Below are positions 11,716-21,812 of a DNA stretch of 64,000 nt, piece after piece. The stretch's first letter is position 1. Every line of letters starts with the position of its first letter. Source of the stretch: Carettochelys insculpta (lineage: Eukaryota > Chordata > Testudines > Carettochelyidae); NCBI RefSeq assembly GCF_033958435.1, contig NC_134138.1, positions 176,498,798 through 176,562,797 of the forward strand, in the 5' to 3' direction. Under the pieces are notes generated by a model. That model was given only the letters and a program-made list of their open reading frames with translations, was not told the origin of the DNA and ran no database searches. The translations under genes and the position numbers were made by a program.

Positions 11716-12510
11716 TTTTAAATTAATAGTGCTGGATAACTGACACCTAAGAATTTAAATAAAATGGCAGAGGAGCTTGCTAGACAATTAATGTTGGTAG
11801 TCAATGACTCTTGGAATATTGGTGAAGTTTCAGAAGAATGGAAAAATGCTAAGATTATGCCACTATTTAAAAAGTGTAAATGGGTTGACCTAGGCAATTA
11901 TAGGTTTATTAGCCTGACAGTGAACCCAGACAAAATAACGGAATGGCTGGTATGAAACTCAATTAATAAAGAATTATGGACTGATAATATAATTAATGGC
12001 CATCAAAATATGCTTATGGAAAATAGAACCCATCAAACAAGATTACTCGTTTGACTGATGAAGGTAACAGCACTGTTGTAGTAGACGTCTGTAAAGCATT
12101 TAACTGTCTCCCACATGATATTTTGATTAAAATACTAAAAAGTGTACCTGTCAAACAATAGGTATCAAATACAAATGTGAATTTAGAATCCTGTTTGAAT
12201 GGCTATCCCTTATTGCATAAACAAGGAAATCTATAGTAGTAATAGGGCAGTTATATTACATCTGTATTTCAAGTTGATGCAACTGCTGCTAGAGTGCTGT
12301 TTCCAGTTCTGGTTTTCACAATTCAAGAAGGATATCGATACATTGGAGAAGGTTTGGAAAAGAACCACAGGAATGATTTTAGGTTTGGAACATAACTTAC
12401 AGCAATGGACTAAAAAAATCCTCAGTCTATATATTTGAAGAAAGAGAAGGTCGAGGGGCAACTTGATCACAGACTATAATTACCAACGTGGGAAGACATA
12501 TTTAATAATG

Positions 12511-12733
12511 TCAAGTGTCGGAGGGGTAGCCATGTTAGTCTGGATCTGTAACAGCAACGAAGGGTCCTGTGGCACCTTATAGACTAACAGAAAAGTTTTG
12601 AGCATGAGCTTTCGTGAGCACAGACTCACTTCATCAGATGAGCATCTGATGAAGTGAGTCTGTGCTCACGAAAGCTCATGCTCAAAACTTTTCTGTTAGT
12701 CTATAAGGTGCCACAGGACCCTTCATTGCTGTT
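12511..12733. mobile_element. Hammerhead-type retroposon, copy C, foldback dimer
   Basis: 223 bp flanked by the exact 13-bp duplication ATATTTAATAATG (12498-12510 and 12734-12746). Positions 12551-12640 and about 12643-12732 are inverted copies differing at a single position, separated by two bases. The left end carries the additional segment GGAGGGGTAGCCATGTTAGTC. Both arms contain the hammerhead-like core, one per strand. Any transcript would fold into a hairpin of about 90 bp. No coding capacity. Confidence 0.9.
12646..12683 (+). ncRNA. Hammerhead-ribozyme-like core in copy C
   Basis: CTGATGA (12646-12652), one extra A, stem II GTGAG/CTCAC (12654-12658 with 12665-12669), GAAA (12670-12673), then a 3-bp stem III (A-GC with GC-U) around the loop TCAT, ending at C12683, the expected cleavage nucleotide. 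The order is that of a type I hammerhead with very short stem III, as known in Penelope-like elements. The extra A before stem II departs from the canonical core, and stem I is not evident here. A mirror copy lies on the minus strand at about 12602-12638. Confidence 0.5.
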
Positions 12734-12881
12734 ATATTTAATAATGGGCTCTTTAATCTTGCAGGTAAAGCTTTAACGAGACTAGATGGCTGGAAGTTGG
12801 AGCTACACAATGTAGACCAGAAAAAGAGATGTGAAGTTATAACAGTGAGGGTAATTAACCACTGGAACAGTTTACCAAGAG

Positions 12882-13031
12882 TATCAGAGGGGTAGCCGTG
12901 TAGGTCTGGATCTGCAAAAGCAACGAGGGGTCCTGTGGCACCTTATAACCTAACAGAAATGTATGAGCATAATCTTTCATGGGCAAAGACCCACTTCATC
13001 AGATGCAGGTCGTTAATTACCCCTCGTTGCT
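12882..13031 (-). mobile_element. Hammerhead-type retroposon, copy D
   Basis: 150 bp flanked by the 11-bp duplication TTTACCAAGAG (12871-12881 and 13032-13042). The main body lies in reverse orientation. The minus strand keeps CTGATGA, the extra A, GTGGG paired with CCCAT (one G-U), and GAAA. The last 25 bp or so are a short piece of the unit in the opposite direction (CCCCTCGTTGCTTTT). Confidence 0.85.
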
Positions 13032-13396
13032 TTTACCAAGAGTGTGGTGATTCACCATCACTTCCAGTTATTAAATCAAGATGAGGGGGAGATTCTCCTG
13101 AAAGATATGCTCTAGGTAAAAAAGGAACCATCTGGGGTAAGTTCTATAGCCTGTGTTGTATGGAAAGTCATACATAGGTGATCGCTTTTCCTAACCTTGG
13201 AACTGATGAATGAAAAAAAAATTGAATATAATTTACTAAACTCTGTTGGAAACCTTCAAATGAAAAGATACTGAGGAAACTGCTCTTACCTACTTAACTC
13301 AAATGGAGAGTGGTGGAGCATTAATTAATCAATTAAAAAAAAGTAAAAAAAAAAAAGACATGCTTTCAGACATTTACATGCAAAGGGGTACAAAAG

Positions 13397-13745
13397 TATA
13401 GAATTAGAGAACCCTAGGACTGAAAGAGACCTCAACAGATCATCAAGTCCAGTCCCCTGACCTCACAGCATGATGAAGAACCATCTAAAGTCTAGGCCAT
13501 CCCTGTTAGGTGTCTAACCTGGCCTTAAATATCTCCAGTGATGGAGATTCTACACCTTCCCTTGACAATTTATTCCAGTGTTTAACCACCCTGACAGTTA
13601 GGAAGTTTTTCCTAAAGTCCAACCTAAACCTCCCTTGCCTCAGCTTAAGCCTATTGTTCCTTATCCTTTTCTCAAAGGCCAAGGAGAACAATTTTTCTCC
13701 CTCCTCCTAGTAAAACTCTTTTAGGTACTTGAAAAAAAGTATAGA
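13397..13745 (-). repeat. CR1 LINE, 5'-truncated 3' end
   Basis: On the minus strand this encodes FRLDFRKNFLTVRVVKHWNKLSREGVESPSLEIFKARLDT, the C-terminus of CR1 ORF2. A short CR1 3' UTR follows, ending in sequence like the TTCTATGATTCTATG tail of the CR1 at 39783. It is the usual 5'-truncated CR1 product, moderately diverged. Confidence 0.85.
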
Positions 13746-14149
13746 GAATTACTATCATCAATTAATTGATTATTACTGATATCAGTGTTTTCTGTCTTTC
13801 CTCCTTTTTGCCCTGGATCTGACACTTTGGGTGTGTCTACACTACAAACGTAGTTCAAAGTTAACTTCAAAGTAAGGGGCAACTTCAAAGTAGCCTGCAG
13901 AGCGTCTACACGTACCTTTTCCTTACTTCAAAGTTAACTTTGAAGTAAGGGAGGCTAAGTTCAAAGTGATTAGTGCCCTATTTTGAAGTTTAACTTCAAA
14001 GTTAAGTGTGTGTAGATGCTCTGCACTCCTTACTTTGAAGTAAGGAGTCTGCCAAGGAGGCAGCCCCCCAGATGATGGAGACAGTCTGGCCAGCCCAGGG
14101 AGGGCTCTGTGGTCCCTGCCAGCTGCCTTAAAGGAAGCAGCTCCTCAGC

Positions 14150-16165
14150 AACCCCAGCAGGAAGCTGACTCTGGGGGTCCCAGACAAGGGGTCCAAGGGC
14201 TCACAGGGCCCAGGCAAGAGCCAGGCCAGGAGAGGACCCTCCTGGTCTGACGTGGAGCTGAAGGACCTCCTTGCTCTTTGCAGGGAGGAGGAGGTCCTTT
14301 AGCAAACCAGCACCCACCAACACAATGCCAAGGCCTTCGACTGGCTGGCCAGCAGCCTCGACACCCAAGGCCACCCTTACTGCACTAGCAGCAGCATCAG
14401 GATAAAGGTGAAGGAGCTGATGCAGATATATTACAAAGCTCGTGATGCTGCCAGCTGGTCGGGTACACAGAGCGTACACTCCCCCTCCCCGCTACAGGGA
14501 ACTGCACAGGCTCCTGGGGCTGAGGGAGGCGGCCACCTCGGAGAACCTCATCAACATCGCTGGTCCCCCGCCTGTGGACAGTGGCAAGGAGGCAGGCTGC
14601 TCCAGCACCACCAGCCCACTCCCCACGCAGGGACCAGACCACAGAGACCAAGGGAAATGACAAGGGCTCCAGTAATGGGACCTTTGTCATAGTCCTCCCC
14701 TTTGGCACACCCAGCCGGGCATCATCAAGCTGAGCCTTGCCTGAGCCCCGGGAGGTCACAGCCAGTACGTGCGGGGTGAGCGGGACATCGCAAGGGCCAG
14801 GGACAGCCCCCCCGCAGACCAGCCCCCCACACCTGGGAATGGGAGAGGGGAAGGGAATATGGACCAAGCCTCACCAAGCAGGAATATCTGGGCATCTGGG
14901 ATCCCATGGGGCTCACAGGCCATTGAGCAGCAGAGGAGTTAGGTAAAGGGGCAGGGGCCCCGGCCCCCCGGGGTTGGGAGCCAACACTCATGGGCCATCC
15001 CCCTGTCCCTTTCTGTCTCCACAGGTCCCTTGTTGATCAGCTGCCACAGCACTTCCGAGCGGGCCACGGTCAGAGGGGGCCAGGAAGCCGCCCCATAGCT
15101 GTGTCTACACGTGCACGCTACTTCGAAGTAGCGGCACTAACTTCGAAATAGCGCCCGTCGCGGCTAAACGCGTCGGGCGCTATTTCGAAGTTAACTTCGA
15201 CGTTAGGCGGCGAGACGTCGAAGTCGCTAACCTCATGAGGGGATCGGAATAGCGCCCTACTTCGACGTTCAACGTCGAAGTAGGGACCGTGTAGACGATC
15301 CGCGTCCCGCAACGTCGAAATTGCCGGGTCCTCCATGGCGGCCATCAGCTGAGGGGTTGAGAGATGCTCTCTCTCCAGCCCCTGCGGGGCTCTATGGTCA
15401 CCATGGGCAGCAGCCCTTAGCCCAGGGCTTCTGGCTGCTGCTGAGGCAGCTGGGGATCCATGCTGCAGGCAAAGGGTCTGCAACCAGTTGTCAGCTCTGT
15501 GGATCTTGTGTTGTTTAGTGCAAGTGTGTCTGGGAGGGGCCCTTTAAGGGAGCGGCTTGCTGTTGAGTCCGCCCTGTGACCCTGTCTGCAGCTGTGCCTG
15601 GCACCCTTATTTCGATGTGTGCTACTTTGGCGTGTGGACGTACCCTCGCAGCGCCTATTTCGATGTGGTGCCGCGCAACGTCGAAGTTGAACATCGACGT
15701 TGCCAGCCCTGGAGGACGTGTAGACGTTATTCAGCGAAATAGCCTATTTTGATGTTGGCTTCACGTGTAGACATAGCCCATTACCCCAGCCTGCATCCCT
15801 CCACGGCCGTGGCCAGGCCACCTAGAGATGACGCTGGAGGGATGATGAGGTGGCCACCAATCAGGCAGTTGTGCATATGACCAGGGTGCTCCAAGACTGG
15901 CTGGAGATGGAGCAGGAGGTGTGGGTGAGGCTGGCCAGCAGCATGGACACTGTGGCCCTAGCCTTGGCTGCCCATTTTGTCCAGCTTCCTGCCCCCTCAC
16001 CAGCCCAGCCCACAGCCGCCCCTCCTGCAAGCGCCCATCCCACAGCTGCCCACCACATGGCTGGCCTGGCACCAGTTGAGCATCTCAAGCTGGCTTGGTG
16101 GCTGCTGGCTGAGGCAGGCACACCTGGCCCAGCTCCAGTGCCCCCCCCCCCGCACACCCTCTAGA
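14150..16165 (+). pseudogene. Myb/SANT-like Harbinger accessory protein, element 2 (pseudogene)
   Basis: Reads RRGPSWSDVELKDLLALC at about 14230, an in-frame TAG at about 14299, then AKAFDWLASSLDTQGHPY and SIRIKVKELMQIYYKARDAA up to about 14455. This is the trihelix/SANT DNA-binding region of the Harbinger accessory protein. A downstream piece, RELHRLLGLREAATSENLI, is in another frame. After the nested MITE the C-terminal exon-like part continues at 15850-16164 (NQAVVHMTRVLQDWLEMEQE, then a Pro/Ala-rich tail ending with a stop). The family protein recognises element ends and partners the transposase. The MITE at 15097-15778 lies between the two parts, probably in an intron. Confidence 0.75.
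15097..15778. mobile_element. Harbinger-type MITE nested in element 2 (682 bp)
   Basis: Ends read AGCTGTGTCTACACGTGCAC and, from the right, GGCTATGTCTACACGTGAAG. The exact 3-bp duplication CAT/CAT (15094-15096, 15779-15781) flanks it. The interior is a close match to the MITE at 1564-2273. It inserted into the Myb-like gene region of element 2, a relative whose right end shares its GGAGGGGCCCTT...AAGGG tract. Confidence 0.85.
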
Positions 16166-16429
16166 GGCCGAACCCATAGCACCCCCACCCCATCCCTACA
16201 TCCCTGTGGTTCCGGCTTCATTGCAGCCCCATGGGGGGGGCCCTGGACCCCGGGAGGACATGGCTGATGTGGCTCCCTGCCCCCCACACATTTGGGAGAC
16301 TGACCCTTCTCCCATCCCAGGCCACCTCCCAGTTCAGTCCCCACACCTAGGCCTCCACCTCCTCCCACCTACCGTTCCCCCTGTGCACACCAAATAGGTT
16401 ACCACATTCCATTGTGTTTTGTGAAATGC

Positions 16430-16435
16430 TTTATT
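16430..16435 (-). terminator. Polyadenylation signal (AATAAA on minus strand)
   Basis: TTTATT on the plus strand, about 350 bp downstream of the transposase catalytic block in its direction of transcription. It suits the 3' end of the ancestral element 2 transposase transcript. Confidence 0.45.
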
Positions 16436-16784
16436 CCCTGCAGTAAAGTTCATTGTTCCAATCCTAACCCTGGTGCTTGGTGGGAGAAGTGTGAGGTGGG
16501 GGGGGCAATGTGAGGGGCATGGGGATGGGGTGGGTGTGATGCGAAGTGTGGCTGGGAGGCAGTCAGAGCAGGTCCTGCATGAAGGTCTGGAACAGGGCCT
16601 CCTGGGCATCTCTCCGTGCCTTGCACAACAGGACAGTGGGTGGCTGCTCATAGCCAGCCCCTGAGTCTGTCGCCCAGCCCTAGATAAAGGGAACAGCAGG
16701 CAGCGATCACCGAGGGCACAGCAGGCAGCGATCACCAGGGATGTTCGGGAGGCTGACATCCAGCCTGATGAGGAGGCTGCAAAA

Positions 16785-17875
16785 TCACCCCTTCAGCCTC
16801 CCAAATGCCCACTCTACTGTGCCCATGGCATGGTTGAGGTGACCGTTAAAGGTGTCCTGGGCCAGCGTGGTATGTCCGGTATAGGGCTGAATGAGCCACG
16901 GGTGCAGTGGGTACACAGCGTCAACCACGATGCAGGGGAGCATCGTGATGTCCCTGAGCGGGAGCTCCCACAGGGGACCTATGTGTCCTCCTGCATCTGG
17001 TGTCCCACCCACGAATTCCAGAACACCCCCCCCCCATGTCTAGGAAACAGCCTGTCTCATCCACCAGGGCCTGGAGTACCACTGAGTGGTACCCCTTACT
17101 GTTAATGTAGGTGCCCCTGCTGTGGTTCAGAGCCCAGATTGCCACATGCATCCCATCCAGAATTCTGAAACAATTGAGGAAACCCAGGTCCACAAACCTG
17201 GCAAGGACAGCATCCAGGTACCCCAGGGTCGTGATGCATAGCAGGAGTATGGTGTTGATGGCTTGGATGACCTGCAAGGGGTGGGGGAGGAGGAGACGTC
17301 CATGAACTCCTGACTGGAAGGCCCCCTGCTACCTCCCCATCTGACCAGGATGCCCCCTGCCCTCTCCACCAGGGCCCCATTCCCCTTTCCTAGTCACCCC
17401 CTCCCCAGGGTGGGTCCATGGTGGGGGCTGGATGTACCTCGATCAGCACTGCTCTGACGGTGACCTTGCCGACTCCAAATTGGTGGCTGATGGAGCAGTG
17501 GCTGTCGGGGCTGACCAGCTGCCATAGTGCAATGGCCACCCTCTTCCACACCGGGAGCTCTGGCCGCATACGGGTGTCCCAGTGCTGGAGGACTGTGGCA
17601 AGCCAGTGGCAGAGGTCCTTGAATGTCTGGCAGGTCATGCAGACTTTCCTCAGCCATTGCTCGTCATCCCGGTCCTCCAGCACCAGCCCATCCCACCACA
17701 CGCTGCTAGTGGTGAAGGCCCACTGGCACTGGCTCGGGAGGGGGATGAGGGAGGGGCAGCAGGGCCGTGGCCAGGGCCTGGAGGTTGGGTCACATGCAGG
17801 CGACCTGGATGTGCTGCTGGCATAGCAGGGCGACCAGCATGGCCAACAGGCTGACCAGGGTGGAGAGGGCATCAT
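16785..17875 (-). pseudogene. Harbinger transposase (HARBI1-like) pseudogene, element 2
   Basis: Minus-strand DDE nuclease remnant that would cut and paste element 2. Exon 1 runs from about 17875 to 17430 and carries DEQWLRKVCMTCQTFKDLCHWL, then HQFGVGKVTVRAVLIE. It ends at a GGTACA donor. The acceptor CTTGCAG lies at about 17275. Exon 2 has AVLARFVDLGFLNCFRILDG (first catalytic Asp in LDG) and KGYHSVVLQALVDETG. Then, after a frameshift in a run of about nine G/C bases near 17030, it has VVDAVYPLHPWLIQPYTGHT (second Asp) and TVEWAFGRLKG (Glu). The WSGRAHD-type block has been lost around the frameshift. A short 25-bp tandem duplication lies further downstream at 16693-16740. The key residues are kept but the frame is broken. 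Confidence 0.85.
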
Positions 17876-18218
17876 CCTCGGGGAGGGTGTGAGGGGGCAT
17901 GGTCTCCAGCTGTCCTCCTCAGCATGCGCTCTGCTGCTTTGTGCAGCCTGGCAGCCTTGAGCAGGCTATAGTTGTTGGGAGGGGCCCTTCAAGGGGACAG
18001 CTGCCTGCGAGCCCGGAAGGGCTTGTCTGCAATGCGACCCCCTGCCTGCATCATTTTCTGGCCCCTTACTTCAAAGTGGGGGCTACTTGTGTGTAGATGT
18101 TTAACTTCAAAGTAGAGAGAAGCCTACTTTGAAGTAAGGGAGGTGCATTTTCAGTGTAGATGCTCTACTTTGAGGTTGCAAGCAACTTTCAAGTTATTTT
18201 TGTAGTGTAGACGCAGCC

Positions 18219-19700
18219 TTTATGTTTTGCAATAATAACCCTCAATCAATAAAAGGTTTTACTTCCCAAGGCATTTTGGTTAAGCTGCCTGATGAGGTAA
18301 GATAGTTAATTTTATTATCTTTGTACCTCTCTTCCTATTAATTTAGATGATGATTCTCTGGCAGGAGGAGGCTGTGCAACTTCCTCAAGGCTGATCAAAC
18401 TGCAAATGCCTTTCTCTTTCAAATAATATTTATGACAGCCATCTCCACTGTTGCAGTCGTTTTTCAGATTATCAGGAATTTGGGTTCCCCCCCAAACAAA
18501 AGTTGGTCATGTCAGTCAGGCTTATTTTATTGGTTGGAATTAAAGCAATAGCAGGTTAAAGAGCTTATGAAGGCTGAAAATAGAAAGGATTTTGGTAGCT
18601 AAAAGTACCCCTCTCAATTTGCACTTTAGGGCATAGTGAATTCTAACATCATCAGGCTGGGCAGTTTGGCAACTCAACAGTTCGCGAGGAGTACAGTTCT
18701 TGTGCTCTTTGGGGAAAATTCTAATACCTGTTATAGGAGTGACTCTGGATTATGCAATTCTGAGAACTTTCTACATGCCAAAAATGACACTTTTAATTCA
18801 AGTAGCACTTATAAAATATGCACCTGTCTTGTTTTACAACAGTTACTTTTCCAAATAGAAAATACTTTCAAATTTCAACTTGATTTTAGCTAAAAATACT
18901 TTTATATTACTCATGCCACAGCCGTGAATAGTTAACCCAAATACTCTTCTCAGATAAAATCATGATCTCTTTCTTGCTTCACTACCTTTCTTATATACTT
19001 GCTAATGATTTAGTTATGGCAGAAGAAAACCTGGTTGGTTTTGGCTGGCATTTTTGCTCTCTCTCTCTCTTCCTCTCCCCCCGGCCCTTTGCTGGTAGCT
19101 GCCTAAAAGGATGCTATCTGAAGCTGCTAGGAAATCAAATAAGTAAACTATAGTGCCGCCAAGAAATAGCAGAAACATGTTTTGTGCTTAACAATAAACA
19201 TGCAAAATTATGTTTAAGCACTACACATACTTGTGGCAGATTGCTAGAATGCAAAATGGCATAATGAATCTCTTAAGGAACATTCTGGAAAAGTCAATGT
19301 GACAGCAAAATGCCTATTTTCATAATTTTTAATATCATTGCTGCATCCTTTAGAAGTAAAAAAGAAATTCTGAAAGTAAAGCAGAACATGTTTATCTTCC
19401 ACTGAGGTGTAGTTTCTCAGCTACAGTTCTCTGAAACAAGTATGCTGCAATTTACTACATTTGTCTCTCATCCAACATATGAGAAATGACTATATGCAGC
19501 TTAGCACAGTTTGGACAATAGTTCTGTTTTCCCTCTCACTCGTTTCTTTAGTTTGAAAACAGTTACATAAATACAATACTAAAAATAATACTATAATAAA
19601 GCATTTTACAAGAGATATAAAAATGCCAACACTTTTTTGCAAGAAAACTCAGTGGATTTCTGTTTAGTTATTGGATGAGGTCTGGAGAAATCTGCATTTA
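18219..19700. other. Intergenic AT-rich DNA
   Basis: No gene or repeat recognised. Short open stretches at 18636-18893 and 18962-19153 lack any family resemblance. Confidence 0.45.
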
Positions 19701-19734
19701 GTTCCCATAACTCTCCCATGCGCTTCTTCTAGGG

Positions 19735-19905
19735 CCTCAGGGAAGTCACCTAATCCCTTTGTGCCACAGTTCCCCATCTGTAACATGAGGTTATTACTTC
19801 TTTTGTCTGTTTTGTCTCTTCAGATTGTAAGCCCTTCAAGGCAAGAGCTGTTTTCAATTCTGTGTTTGTGCTCTCCTAGCACAATGGGTCTCAGTTTTAG
19901 TTGGA
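19735..19905 (+). repeat. MIR-type SINE remnant
   Basis: Contains GGGAAGTCACCTAATCCCTTT and GCCACAGTTCCCCATCTGTAA, the conserved core of MIR-family SINEs. The L2-like tail follows (GATTGTAAGCCC, GTGTTTGTGCTCTCCTAGCA, CAATGGG). Ancient and diverged. Confidence 0.7.
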
Positions 19906-19944
19906 GCCTGAGATACACCTAACAGTGTTTAGCACATATGTAAT

Positions 19945-20255
19945 CTAGAATTATAGGAGTGGAAAGTGCTTTTAGTGGTCATCTAGTCCCATCCTTTGCA
20001 CTCATGGCAGAACTAAGTATCATCTGGACCATCCCTGACAGCGGTTTATCTAACCTGCTTTTAATACTCTTCAGTGGTGGAGATTCCACAACCTCCCTAG
20101 ACAGTTTATTCCAGTGCTTAACCAACATGACAGCTGGGAATTTTTTTCCTGATGCCCAACCTAAACCTCCATTGCTTCCATGGAAGCTCATTGCTTCTTG
20201 TCCTATCCTCAGAGGTTAGAAAGAACAATTTTTCTCTCTCCTCATTATAACAATG
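19945..20255 (-). repeat. CR1 LINE, 5'-truncated 3' end
   Basis: On the minus strand it encodes VKHWNKLSREVVESPPLKSI and KSRLDKPLSGMV, the CR1 ORF2 C-terminus. A short 3' UTR follows. It is more diverged than the copy at 13397. Confidence 0.8.
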
Positions 20256-21487
20256 CAATATAGATATTGATTGCACTGATTGTCGTTACAGTTACACATT
20301 AATAGTTATATTAACAAGCATGCATTATTTCAAGACTCTGTTACAGAATAGGAAAAGTATTTCACATATTTCTGTAGTAAGTATTGACTTTTAAAATGTC
20401 ATTTTCATTCCAACAAGGTCCCTGTGGGAATGATATGTCCTATCTCCAGGTTAGAAATAAACTAAGATAGGAAACGAAGGTAGAAAAGTTAAGAACATGT
20501 TGAGAATGCTTCATTATTTTTCAATCAAGCAGTGTAATTTGTTACCAGTGTTATTTAACTAATACATCTTGTGATAGAGCTGGGCTGAAAATTTCACTGA
20601 CACGCCATCAGTTGCTTAACTTCCCCATATTGTATCAATTCCTCATAAAATCAATTCGCAATCACAAGTCACTCATTTCAGTGTTTACACCCCACTAGTT
20701 ATCCACAACTACGCCTAGGCCTCAAAAAAGGTACATAATGCATCCTCAGCCTTGTTTCCTTGTAAAATTTGGAAGTCTCTCCATCTCATGTTCCCAGCCA
20801 GCATCCAGGCACTCTCCCTTGCTTGCACGGATGATGTGCAAATCAAGTATGTATTACACAAAGGAACTTATGTGGAGAAATACCAAGTCTTTTTATGAGG
20901 CACCATTACCATCATTTCATCCTTCCAAACGCACACTTCACTGGAATTCCCCAACTTCTGAGTATAATTAAACCATTTTTTTTTTCATGTGCAAGTGTGA
21001 TTAAAAGGCTTCAAGAGCCAGGGTAGCAGAGATAAACTTGGTCTGCTAGACTGATAGGTGGCATCTTACCTTCATTAACATCTCTACTGGTCTGGAGAAA
21101 AAAAGCTTCCCTTGCTCATTCCAGTAAACAGACCTGAATTTCTAAAGATATGAACATCATGGATCTTTTCAAAACACCCCACATTATCACTAATGAACCT
21201 GTCACAGTGCTCATCCAGATCTTCCAGCATCATGGAGAAATTTCCCTTCCACTTTTTAAAATCTTTGGACTGAGTTCCTGGATGGGGCAAAGAACAGGCA
21301 TGCATGTCCCATCTATATCCCTCGTATGGTGGATAGAAATAGGATGAGTATGAAAATAAGTTCTTCAGCTGTGCTTTGTAGAACTAGCACTAAATACATT
21401 TTGTTTTTGGATTAAGTGACTGGGTAGCAGCCACATTATAATTAAGAGGGATCGGGGATATTTTCTTTTAAAAGTGAGGATAGGAAA
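20256..21487. other. Intergenic DNA, nothing recognised
   Basis: AT-rich; no coding signal or repeat family recognised. Confidence 0.4.
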
Positions 21488-21812
21488 GGTGTATCTACAC
21501 AGCAAAGTTATTTAAAAATAGCAGCTGCTATTTCAAACTAACAATCTATGTGGCTGTGGCCATGGCCACACTACCCCTCCCTTTTGGAAGCGGCATGCTA
21601 ATGAGGGATTTTGGAAGATGGTATGAGGCACTGACATGAATATTTGGATTAAGGAAGAAGGGGCTTTGGAAATCAGGGTGTCCTTTCGAAAGGCTCCCGG
21701 CTACATGGGTGGCTTGAGCTTTGAAAGCAGCACTTTTGAATCATACCCAGATGCCATTATGCTAATAAGGTGATATGGTGATTTGCACAACATTAGTCCA
21801 AGGGAGGTCTCC
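21488..21812. repeat. Remnants of two Harbinger-type MITEs
   Basis: The first begins GTGTATCTACACAGCAAAG followed by TTATTTAAAAATAGC, like the ends of the MITE at 45.9-46.35 kb. The second begins near 21556 (GTGGCCATGGCCACACTACC) and carries GGCATGCTAATGAG, shared in style with the element at 53284. No complete inverted terminus pair or duplication is visible. Confidence 0.45.

Larger units (their letters stand above)
11050..13200 (+). pseudogene. Old CR1/L3-like LINE ORF2 remnant
   Basis: A heavily mutated non-LTR reverse transcriptase fragment reading left to right. Recognisable pieces are MREAKGQK at about 11232, SEEWKNAKIMPLFKK and the RT motif WVDLGNYRFISLT at 11835-11920, and VVVDVCKAFNCLPHDILIKIL at about 12080 (the YLDFSKAFD block, degraded). 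QFWFSQFKKDIDTLEKVWKRTTGMI lies at about 12310-12385, and the terminal VRVINHWNSLPR at about 12850. Stops and frameshifts occur throughout. Three short retroposons interrupt it (11505-11715, 12511-12733, 12882-13031). Their target duplications are LINE sequence, so the LINE was already in place. It is far more diverged than the CR1 at 35-40 kb. Confidence 0.8.
13829..18218. mobile_element. PIF/Harbinger transposon, element 2 (with nested MITE)
   Basis: Terminal inverted repeats read GGGTGTGTCTACACTACAAA on the left and GGCTGCGTCTACACTACAAA on the right. They are flanked by TTT/TTT (13826-13828, 18219-18221). Subterminal regions are built of TACTTTGAAGTAAGG-like palindromes. Inside are a Myb/SANT-like gene remnant on the plus strand and a transposase remnant on the minus strand. 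A 682-bp MITE is inserted at 15097-15778, so the native element was about 3.7 kb. Both genes are broken but still close to readable. All three catalytic positions of the transposase survive, so it is younger than element 1. Confidence 0.85.

Noticed and set aside
12871..13042. Assigning copy D to the hAT superfamily from an 8-bp duplication ACCAAGAG
   Set aside because: The duplication extends to 11 bp (TTTACCAAGAG), and sister copies have 12-15 bp. Length varies, which does not fit hAT.
14397..16368. Pro/Ala-rich minus-strand open stretches of 98-156 codons
   Set aside because: They lie antisense to the Myb/SANT-like gene and across the nested MITE and owe their length to high GC.
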